This document shows, piece after piece, positions 17,355-24,112 of a stretch of DNA of 27,240 nt. Origin of the DNA: an uncultured Oscillospiraceae bacterium (GTDB lineage: Bacteria > Bacillota > Clostridia > Oscillospirales > Oscillospiraceae); NCBI GenBank assembly GCA_934597165.1, contig CAKTQP010000026.1:1-27240 (forward strand), given 5' to 3'. The notes beneath the pieces were generated by a model that was not told the origin of the DNA, did no database searches, and saw only the letters and a program-made list of their open reading frames with translations. Position 1 is the first letter of the stretch. The number at the start of each line of letters is the position of its first letter. Position numbers and translations under genes: made by a program.

Positions 17355-18539
17355 ATGACCATAACGTTGGAATTAAGTCAGTTTCAGGCCAAAGACCAGA
17401 ACTTTTTCACCGAAATGCTCCCCTACGTCTCCCCGGCCATCCGGAACATCCAGCGCCAGGGCGACCAGGTACAGGTGGAGCTGGAGGAGCGGGATGAGGC
17501 AGAGGTGACCCAGAAGGTGGGGCAGCTGCGGGACATGATCCTGAACGGCCAGCTCAGCGGCAAGGAGGTCAAGATCAAGACCCTGGAAGACCACTCCGAC
17601 GCCGTCCCCCTGAACCAGGCTCCCATCTTCCAGACCCTCCTGGACACCGAGGGTGTCAAGGAGATCGCCGACGGCGTGTATGCCTACAGCGACCTGTTTT
17701 TGCAGGTCTACCGCTACTTTGACCGGAAGATCGAAGCCTTCGGCAAGGAGGTCTTCGGGCCGGTGAAGCAGTACGATTTCCCCGTGCTCTATCCCATCGA
17801 CAACTACGAAAAGGGCGGCTACTTTGAGACCTTCCCCCACTACATCATGTTCCAGACCACCATGAAGAACGACCTGGCTGTGCTGGATCGTTTCGCCCAG
17901 AAGGGCACCCAGGACAAGTCCATCTTCGAGGAGATGAAGACGCCTACTCTGGTGCTCCGCCACGCCACCTGCGCTCCGGTCTATCAGTTCCTCAGCGGCA
18001 GCACCATCCAGCGGGATGCCCCCCAGACCTACCTGGTCTCCGGCCGCTGCTTCCGGAACGAGGCGGGGAACGCCTATGAGCTGGCGCGGCTGAACGAGTT
18101 CAACATGAAGGAATACGTCTTCGTGGGCGCACCTGAGACCTGTGCGGACAAAGTCGGCCAGGCCAAGGAGCTGTGGCACTTCTGGCAGGAGACTTTTGGC
18201 CTGAACTGCAAGGTGAACACCGCCAACGACTCCTTCTTCGCCAGCAACTACAAGAAGCTGCAGTTCTTCCAAGTGCTGGGTGACTCCAAGCAGGAGTTCG
18301 TCTGCCGCTTGGACAATCCCGACAAGGAGATCGCCGCTGCCTCCGCCAATTTCCACCGCACCCACTTCTCCAAGCCCTACAACATCCGCCTGGACAACGG
18401 CAACTTCGCCTACACCGCCTGCTTCGCCTTCGGTGTGGAGCGCCTGACCTACGCGCTGCTGTGCCAGAAGGGGTTGGATGTGAGCAAATGGGATGAGAAG
18501 ACCGTACAGGAGTTGAAACAATATGACATTGAATTATAA
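17355..18539 (+). CDS. SerRS-like amino acid:[carrier protein] ligase
   Basis: This 394-residue protein has a class II aminoacyl-tRNA synthetase core without a tRNA-binding domain. Motif 2 is CFRNEAGNAYELARLNEF, and motif 3 is CFAFGVERLTYALL. The three zinc ligands of the archaeal-type SerRS and of amino acid:carrier-protein ligases can be placed: Cys206 (RHATCAPV), Glu248 (LNEF) and Cys356 (YTACFAF), with spacings very close to those families. Known members activate small amino acids such as glycine or alanine and load them on a dedicated carrier protein. The likely acceptor here is CP2 (19541-19798). About 100 N-terminal residues have no assignment. The start at 17355 follows AGAAAGGAA. The gene overlaps the next by 17 nt. 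Confidence 0.85.
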   Translation: MTITLELSQFQAKDQNFFTEMLPYVSPAIRNIQRQGDQVQVELEERDEAEVTQKVGQLRDMILNGQLSGKEVKIKTLEDHSDAVPLNQAPIFQTLLDTEGVKEIADGVYAYSDLFLQVYRYFDRKIEAFGKEVFGPVKQYDFPVLYPIDNYEKGGYFETFPHYIMFQTTMKNDLAVLDRFAQKGTQDKSIFEEMKTPTLVLRHATCAPVYQFLSGSTIQRDAPQTYLVSGRCFRNEAGNAYELARLNEFNMKEYVFVGAPETCADKVGQAKELWHFWQETFGLNCKVNTANDSFFASNYKKLQFFQVLGDSKQEFVCRLDNPDKEIAAASANFHRTHFSKPYNIRLDNGNFAYTACFAFGVERLTYALLCQKGLDVSKWDEKTVQELKQYDIEL

Positions 18540-19554
18540 TGGCCCCCGCTGCGCCTGCTGCATCATGCCGGAAGCCGAGGGGCATATCACCTTGGGGAAA
18601 AACGGTGTGTGCAGCGTCTGCCGGAACCTGCAAGAAAAGATCGCCCCCAGCCAGTCCTTCGACAGCAAGAGTCCGGAGGAAAAGCTGGAGACCTTGAAAA
18701 AGATCGTCGCCCCCTACAAAAAGGGCAACCGGTACGACTGCGCCGTCAGCGTCTCCGGCGGCAAGGACAGCATCATGACCCTGTACGTGGCCGTCCGCGT
18801 CCTGGGTCTGAACCCTCTGGCCATCATCATCGACAACGGCTTTGCCCTGGATGAGATGTACGCCAACGTGAAGAACGCCACCGACATCCTGGGAGTGGAT
18901 CTGATGGTCTTCAAGACCGCCGACCTGCTCAAGATCTTCCCCCAGATGATCCGCTCCGGCAAGCCCATCTACTACTGCCGAGTCTGCCACGCCCTTATTG
19001 ACAACGCCATCCGCCGCACCGCCCACCAGAACGGCATCGACCTCATCCTGGGCGGCTACACCAAGGGACAGCAGTACATCCGCAACTCCGAGCTGTTCTG
19101 GATTTATAAAGAGTCCGATGAGAACGCCGTGGAGCTGTTTAAAAATATGCCCGGCTACGAAGATTACGCTGACCTCATCCACAACCAGAACAAGTACTTC
19201 CGGGAGCATTATGGCAACATGAGACTGCTGTCCCCCTTCAAGTACATCGAGTGGAACGAGGACAAGATTTTGGACATCATCACCCGGGAATTGAAGTTCC
19301 AGCTGCCCAAGCGGAGCTGGCCGGATAAGTCCTCCAACTGCTCCTTCAACTACGTGGCCCAGTACCTGACCGAAAAGGTCTTCAACTACGGCCAGCACGA
19401 AGTGGAGCTGAGCGAGTTGGTGCGGGTAGGCGAGATGAGCCGGGAGCGGGCGTTGGAGATCATCCATTCCCCGATCGAAGAAAGTGACTTGGAAAAACCC
19501 CTGGAAAAGATGGGATTGACAGTGGAGGATGTGTATTGCTATGACAAACAGTGA
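18523..19554 (+). CDS. Zinc-ribbon PP-loop ATPase (N-acetyl sugar amidotransferase/thiolase-like)
   Basis: This 343-residue protein has an N-terminal zinc ribbon (Cys10-x2-Cys13 and Cys30-x2-Cys33), then an ATP-pyrophosphatase loop SVSGGKDS (residues 76-83). A further Cys pair, Cys152-x2-Cys155, lies in YYCRVCHA. The layout matches the WbpG-like N-acetyl sugar amidotransferase family and, more broadly, the adenine nucleotide alpha-hydrolases that adenylate a carbonyl and replace its oxygen with nitrogen or sulfur. No glutaminase partner (HisH type) or sugar gene is present. It lies between an amino acid:carrier-protein ligase and CP2, so a carrier-bound aminoacyl group is the likely substrate. 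Amide or thioamide formation is possible; a PP-loop enzyme is implicated in closthioamide thionation. Confidence 0.8.
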   Translation: MTLNYNGPRCACCIMPEAEGHITLGKNGVCSVCRNLQEKIAPSQSFDSKSPEEKLETLKKIVAPYKKGNRYDCAVSVSGGKDSIMTLYVAVRVLGLNPLAIIIDNGFALDEMYANVKNATDILGVDLMVFKTADLLKIFPQMIRSGKPIYYCRVCHALIDNAIRRTAHQNGIDLILGGYTKGQQYIRNSELFWIYKESDENAVELFKNMPGYEDYADLIHNQNKYFREHYGNMRLLSPFKYIEWNEDKILDIITRELKFQLPKRSWPDKSSNCSFNYVAQYLTEKVFNYGQHEVELSELVRVGEMSRERALEIIHSPIEESDLEKPLEKMGLTVEDVYCYDKQ

Positions 19555-19798
19555 AATGAAGAAACAGGTCATCGAAATGTTCCTGGAGAATGTGCCCGAG
19601 CTGGAAGGCATCGAGATCGCCAACGACACCATGCTCATCTCCTCCGGCTATGTGGACTCCTTCAGCGTCATCAAGATGATCGCCCTGTTCGAGGAAGCCT
19701 TTTCCGTGACCATCGACCTGGACGAGATCAACTACGAGGACTTCGAGACGGTGGACTCCATCGTGGACAAGGTCATCCTGAAAGGGGCGTCCGCATGA
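19541..19798 (+). CDS. Carrier protein CP2
   Basis: This 85-residue protein has the carrier-protein fold pattern, with the pantetheine Ser40 in GYVDSFSVIKM. The short (G-x2-DS) style resembles DltC and the carriers used by amino acid:carrier-protein ligases more than typical NRPS domains. The start at 19541 lies 12 bases after GGAGG and overlaps the previous gene by 14 nt. It ends in an ATGA junction with the GNAT gene. Its probable loading enzyme is encoded at 17355-18539. Confidence 0.9.
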   Translation: MTNSEMKKQVIEMFLENVPELEGIEIANDTMLISSGYVDSFSVIKMIALFEEAFSVTIDLDEINYEDFETVDSIVDKVILKGASA

Positions 19799-20292
19799 TG
19801 CGGATGAGACCGCTGACCGAGACCCTGGTGGCCGATTGCAGCGCCTTTCTGTTCGCCACCGAGCTGGGGCAGCGCTATTACCCCCTGCGCAGACTGCTGG
19901 ACGACGCCGTAGAAAAAGCCTGCCAGCGGGACGCCGTCTTCCTGGCCTATGAGGGTCAGCGGCTGGTGGGGGTGCTGTGGTACGTGGAGGAAGGTTCCTT
20001 CTACACCTACCCCTATTTGCACATGATCGTAGTGGACGAGTCCTGCCGGGGCAAGGGCTACGGACGGCGGATGCTGGCCTATATGGAGGAGCGTCTGCTG
20101 GAGAAGCGGATGACCAGCAAGATTTACCTGGTGGTCACCGAGAGCAACCAGGCCGCCCAGAAGCTGTACGCCGGCGTGGGCTACCAGAAGGTGGGACGGC
20201 TGGAGAACCTGTATCGGAAGGGCGTCCACGAGCTGCTGATGGAGAAATTCCTCAGTAAGATGACCAAGATCGGTCAGCTGGACGCCAGTTGA
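19795..20292 (+). CDS. GNAT-family N-acetyltransferase
   Basis: This 165-residue protein has the acetyl-CoA-binding motif A, VDESCRGKGYGRRML, preceded by beta strands, and a motif B-like AAQKLYAGVGYQKVGR. It matches the RimI-type GNAT fold. Members transfer an acyl group from CoA to an amine. It is ATGA-coupled to CP2, so N-acylation of the CP2-bound amino acid or of the final product, possibly as self-protection, is likely but unproven. AAAGGGG lies seven bases before the ATG at 19795. Confidence 0.9.
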   Translation: MMRMRPLTETLVADCSAFLFATELGQRYYPLRRLLDDAVEKACQRDAVFLAYEGQRLVGVLWYVEEGSFYTYPYLHMIVVDESCRGKGYGRRMLAYMEERLLEKRMTSKIYLVVTESNQAAQKLYAGVGYQKVGRLENLYRKGVHELLMEKFLSKMTKIGQLDAS

Positions 20293-20301
20293 GGAGGGCT
20301 T

Positions 20302-21225
20302 ATGAGCGAGCAGAACATCAAACTATTTTGCATCCCCGGCGGAGGCGCATCCGCCTTCGTCTATTGGAAATACACCAAATACCTGAACAAGAACATCAAG
20401 CTCTGCCTGTTGGAGCTGCCCGGCCGCGGCCTGCGCAAGCGGGAGGAACCCATCAATGAGCTGCACGCCGTGGTGGAAGACCTCTACGCCCACCTGGTGG
20501 AGGAGCTGACAAAAACCCCCGGCTGCGGCTATATGCTCCTGGGCTACTGCTACGGCGGCATCCTGGCCTATGAGCTGTACCAGAAAATCCGCCGAGAGGG
20601 CATCCAGGAACCCTTCCACATTTTCATGAGCGCCACCGCCACGGTGGACGGCGATGTGTACGGACACTCCCTGTTTGAGAACGAAGCGGCTAGGGAAGAG
20701 GTGCAGGACTTGATGACCACCTATTTCCCCGACCATGTGTTCCCTGATAAGGAGCTGGTGACGGAGATTTCCAACCGCTGCGTGGATTGCCTCTATGGCC
20801 AGTACGCCCAGCGTGGGGAGATTGGTATGATTCCCTATGAAGACATCTTCAACGAGGACGCCAAGGGCAGCCGCCTGGAACAGATCAGCCGAGAGAACCG
20901 GTTTGAGGTGGAGAAATGCCTGGAGTTCGCCAGCGAGACCATCCGTGTGGTGGAGGCCGACCTCCATGCGGTCTATGAGTACAAGCAGCAGACCCGAACC
21001 TATCCCACGGTGGGCTGTGACCTGTCCATTTTCTCCGGTCAGGATGACCTGATGACACCTCTGGACTCCGTCCGAGGTTGGGTGCGCTTTGCCGAGCGGA
21101 ATTTCCATCTGTACTCCATGCACGGCGGACACCGGATGATGCTGGACGAGTACCAGCAGTGTATGCCCGTTATCAACTATGCCGCCAGCCAGTGGCAGCC
21201 CAAAGAAGGAGGAAAGACCGAATGA
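20302..21225 (+). CDS. Thioesterase-like hydrolase with Cys nucleophile
   Basis: This 307-residue alpha/beta hydrolase resembles type II/NRPS thioesterases (IKLFCIPGGGASA at the start, LPGRGLRKREEPI), but the nucleophile elbow reads GYCYGG, with Cys83 in place of Ser. The other catalytic residues can be placed at Asp248 or Asp249 (SGQDDLMTP) and His274 or His277 (MHGGHRMM). It is about 70 residues longer than the first thioesterase, with the extra length in the lid region (about residues 125-215). Cys-type thioesterases are known from NRPS that release strained or amine-captured products, such as the obafluorin beta-lactone. Here it may release or transfer the chain rather than hydrolyse it. 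The start follows GAGGAGGG. It is ATGA-coupled to the next gene. Confidence 0.87.
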   Translation: MSEQNIKLFCIPGGGASAFVYWKYTKYLNKNIKLCLLELPGRGLRKREEPINELHAVVEDLYAHLVEELTKTPGCGYMLLGYCYGGILAYELYQKIRREGIQEPFHIFMSATATVDGDVYGHSLFENEAAREEVQDLMTTYFPDHVFPDKELVTEISNRCVDCLYGQYAQRGEIGMIPYEDIFNEDAKGSRLEQISRENRFEVEKCLEFASETIRVVEADLHAVYEYKQQTRTYPTVGCDLSIFSGQDDLMTPLDSVRGWVRFAERNFHLYSMHGGHRMMLDEYQQCMPVINYAASQWQPKEGGKTE

Positions 21226-22709
21226 GCGCATTATGGGAACCCATCACCTTAGGAGAACACTTCCTCCGAGGGGCAGAACAGTACGGCGACCGCATCGCCC
21301 TTTCCGACGGCGTACAACAGGTGACCTATCGTCAGCTGGCAGAGTTAGCCGAGGCTGACCGAGAACGGCTGCGCCAGGCTGGGGTGCAGCCCCATGAGCT
21401 GGTCATCATGCAGATGTCCAACGGCATCCCCTTCGTCCAGATGTTCCTGGCGCTGATGCTGGAGGAGGTCGTGCCCATCCTCATGCTCCCCAACCACGGC
21501 GTCCGGGAGCTGAGCGGCATCCAGAGCAAGGTCCACTGCCGGTTCCACCTGACCGACGACGGCATCCAGCACTTCGCCGGCATGAAACAGGTGGCCTACG
21601 TGGCGCCGGAACCAGTGGTGAAAGCCCAGTCTCCCGACGAACGCATCGCCATCCTGCTCCTGTCCGGCGGCACCACCGGTATCCCCAAGCTCATCCCCCG
21701 CACCCACGGGGACTACTACTACAGCTGTATGCAGACAGCGGACAAAAACCATTGGAGTGACCAGACCACCCTGCTCACCCCGCTCCCCCTGGGGCATAAC
21801 TTCGCCCTGGCCCATCCCGGCATCCTGGGCGTTCTGTTCCACGGCGGCAAAGCGGTCGTGCCCCGCTACGCCTCCCCCTTGGATATGCTCACCCTCATCC
21901 GCGCGGAGCAGGTCAACGCCTTGATTCTCGTCCCGGCGCTCCTGCACCTGCTCATGGAGGCACGGGAGCTGCTGCCCCAGGCGGATTTGAGCACCCTGCG
22001 GCAGATTTATGTAGGCGGCGCCATGCTCCCTGTGGCGGATGCGGAACGCACCGTAGAGCTGTTCGGCAACGTGCTCATCCAGGTCTTCGGCACCGCCGAA
22101 GGACTTGTCTGCACCACCCAGCAGGATGATTCCCTGGAAAAGATCTTGACCACCCAGGGCACCCCTGTCTCCCCCCACGATGAGCTGCTTATCGTAGACG
22201 GCAGCGGCGCCCCGCTCCCCGCCGGACAGCGGGGTGAGCTGCTCACCCGGGGTCCCTACACCATCCACTACTATTACGGCATCCTGGACAAGGATCACCA
22301 GTATTTCACCCCCGATGGCTGGTATAAGACCGGTGACCTGGCCAGCATGGACGCCCAGGGCTACATCACCATCCACGGCCGCATCAAGGAGCGCATCAAC
22401 CGTGCCGGCGAGAAGATCATCCCCTCCTACCTGGAAGGGCTGCTCACCGAATGGGGGATGTTCTCTGAGGTGGCGGTCATCGGCGTGCCCGACCCGGTGC
22501 TCACCGAGCGCATCTGCATCTGTGGCAAGCCCATCGGCGGTACCGACGTGCTGGATTTGGGACAGATCAACCACTTCTTGAAGGAAAAAGGCGTCTCCGG
22601 CTTCTGCATGGGGGACGATTACCTGGAAGTCCACACCTGGCCCCTGACCGCCGTGGGCAAGACGGATAAAAAGCAGCTCTTAAAGCTGGCGGAGGCGCAG
22701 GGGACATGA
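21222..22709 (+). CDS. Aryl-acid AMP ligase, DhbE/MbtA-like
   Basis: This 495-residue stand-alone adenylation enzyme is most like the DhbE, EntE and MbtA group that activates 2,3-dihydroxybenzoate or salicylate. Shared signatures are SGGTTGIPKLIPRTHGDYYYS, PLGHNF-LAHPGILGVL, QVFGTAEGLVCTT, TRGPYTI, YKTGDLASMD and GRIKERINRAGEKI. The A10 Lys lies in TAVGKTDKKQ. The aryl-pocket Asn is kept in GHNF. The pocket position that is Ser in DhbE (dihydroxybenzoate) and Cys in salicylate enzymes is His here (LAHPG), so the acid is probably different. No isochorismate genes are in the window. CP3 (23881-24102) or the NRPS is the likely acceptor. AAGGAGG precedes the ATG at eight bases. Confidence 0.87.
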   Translation: MSALWEPITLGEHFLRGAEQYGDRIALSDGVQQVTYRQLAELAEADRERLRQAGVQPHELVIMQMSNGIPFVQMFLALMLEEVVPILMLPNHGVRELSGIQSKVHCRFHLTDDGIQHFAGMKQVAYVAPEPVVKAQSPDERIAILLLSGGTTGIPKLIPRTHGDYYYSCMQTADKNHWSDQTTLLTPLPLGHNFALAHPGILGVLFHGGKAVVPRYASPLDMLTLIRAEQVNALILVPALLHLLMEARELLPQADLSTLRQIYVGGAMLPVADAERTVELFGNVLIQVFGTAEGLVCTTQQDDSLEKILTTQGTPVSPHDELLIVDGSGAPLPAGQRGELLTRGPYTIHYYYGILDKDHQYFTPDGWYKTGDLASMDAQGYITIHGRIKERINRAGEKIIPSYLEGLLTEWGMFSEVAVIGVPDPVLTERICICGKPIGGTDVLDLGQINHFLKEKGVSGFCMGDDYLEVHTWPLTAVGKTDKKQLLKLAEAQGT

Positions 22710-23878
22710 ACAAGACCAGGATTCAGGAGTCCTACCTCATCGGCGCGTCTCTGGAGCAGAACCTAGGCGGCGTCCCCGGTCACGTCTATTTGGAGACCCG
22801 GGGGAACGCCATCGACCTGGCCAAGCTGCGCCAAGCGTGGCGGGACGTCCTCACCCTCCACGGCATCCAGTCGCCCCTGAACGACTACGTGGCCTGCTTC
22901 GACTGCACCACCCTGCCCTCAGCGGAAGCGGAGCGGGAAATCCAGCAGTACCGCGCCGCCTTCGCCCAGCGGAACACCCGGACGGAGGAGGGGCACAGCT
23001 GTGGTCTGGCGTTGTTCCGGCTGCCGGACGGGGTGGACTGCCTGTGCTTTGACCTGAATTTGCAGGTGGCAGACCCGGCTGGGTTCCAAATCTTGTTGGG
23101 ACAGCTGGCGGAATTGTACCAGGGACACCCGGTGACCGTTTCCGGCGGAACGCCCGACCCGGAACCGGCGTCCCCGGCAGACGGGGCCTATTGGGAGGAG
23201 CAGGTCGCCCAGATGCGCCCCGGCACCATTCTAGAGCAGCAGCGTGACCCCACCCGGATGCACCACTGCCGGTATGAGGCCACCGCTGCCAAGCTGGACG
23301 CCGCCCAGTGGGAGACCGTCCAAGAACGGGCGTCCGCCCTGGGCGTCCATCCCACCACCCTGGCCATGGCCACCTTCGCCGACACCATGCGCCAGGCGAC
23401 CGAGACCGATTTTGTCCTCAACCTGCCCATCTTCCACACCACAGGCGACACGGTGGAGCATCCCGACCGCATCACCGACCGCACCCGACTGCTCACGTTA
23501 GCCGTACGAAAAACAGACCAAATCACAGATATTTTGGCGCGATACCAGACAGGTATGACCCACATCCGCCTGGACGGCCTGGACGTACAGACCATGCTCC
23601 GGGAGCGACATCCCGAGGAACCCCTGCTGGCGTCCACCGTCTTTTCGTCCACGCCGGGCATCCAACTGGTGACCGAGCCTTTCCAGGCGTCCTTTGGAGC
23701 GCTGACCTACCTGGTCTCCCAGACCCCACAGGTCTGCCTGGACGCCCAGATCTACGAGCTGTGGGATGGGGCGTACTTGGTGTGGATGACGCCGGAGGGG
23801 CTGTATGAACACGCATATTTGACGGAGCTGTTCCAAAATTGGTTGGGACGGCTCTTGGAGGAACCGAAAGGGGAATGA
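22706..23878 (+). CDS. Stand-alone heterocyclization (Cy)-like condensation domain
   Basis: This 390-residue protein is one condensation-superfamily domain with no A or T domain. It aligns best with heterocyclization domains. The C-terminal SQTPQVCLD motif, with the catalytic-type Asp346, is characteristic, followed by a YELWDGAYLVW segment. The core HHxxxDG of ordinary C domains is absent. In its place is N-x4-D (Asn118 to Asp123, NLQVAD), where Cy domains have D-x4-D. FVLNLPIFH matches the usual TLNL segment. Cy domains join an acyl thioester to Cys, Ser or Thr and cyclise to a thiazoline or oxazoline. Placed between an aryl-acid ligase and CP3, it may act with the Cy-like domain of the NRPS. 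It is ATGA-coupled to the previous gene. Confidence 0.82.
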   Translation: MNKTRIQESYLIGASLEQNLGGVPGHVYLETRGNAIDLAKLRQAWRDVLTLHGIQSPLNDYVACFDCTTLPSAEAEREIQQYRAAFAQRNTRTEEGHSCGLALFRLPDGVDCLCFDLNLQVADPAGFQILLGQLAELYQGHPVTVSGGTPDPEPASPADGAYWEEQVAQMRPGTILEQQRDPTRMHHCRYEATAAKLDAAQWETVQERASALGVHPTTLAMATFADTMRQATETDFVLNLPIFHTTGDTVEHPDRITDRTRLLTLAVRKTDQITDILARYQTGMTHIRLDGLDVQTMLRERHPEEPLLASTVFSSTPGIQLVTEPFQASFGALTYLVSQTPQVCLDAQIYELWDGAYLVWMTPEGLYEHAYLTELFQNWLGRLLEEPKGE

Positions 23879-23880
23879 CC

Positions 23881-24102
23881 ATGAGAGAAAGACTGTATCA
23901 GATGGTAGAAGCAGAATTGAACCTGCCCCAGGGGTGGGACACCACCAAGAATTTCATCGAGCTGGGCGGCCAGTCCATCCAGATGATGAAGCTGCAAATG
24001 AACATTTTGAAGACCTTCGGCATCACCCTGACCTTCCAGGAGCTGTTTGAGAACAACACCATCGACCGCCTGCTCCACTGCCTGGAACAGAAGCTGGCGT
24101 AA
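23881..24102 (+). CDS. Carrier protein CP3 (peptidyl/aryl carrier)
   Basis: This is a 73-residue carrier protein with the pantetheine Ser32 in ELGGQSIQMMKL, an NRPS-type LGGxS motif. The start at 23881 has AAAGGGG seven bases upstream. An in-frame ATG at 23875 overlaps the previous stop and is the alternative. It follows the aryl ligase and Cy-like genes and directly precedes the NRPS, so it probably carries the aryl starter. Confidence 0.92.
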   Translation: MRERLYQMVEAELNLPQGWDTTKNFIELGGQSIQMMKLQMNILKTFGITLTFQELFENNTIDRLLHCLEQKLA

Positions 24103-24112
24103 GGGGGCATCC

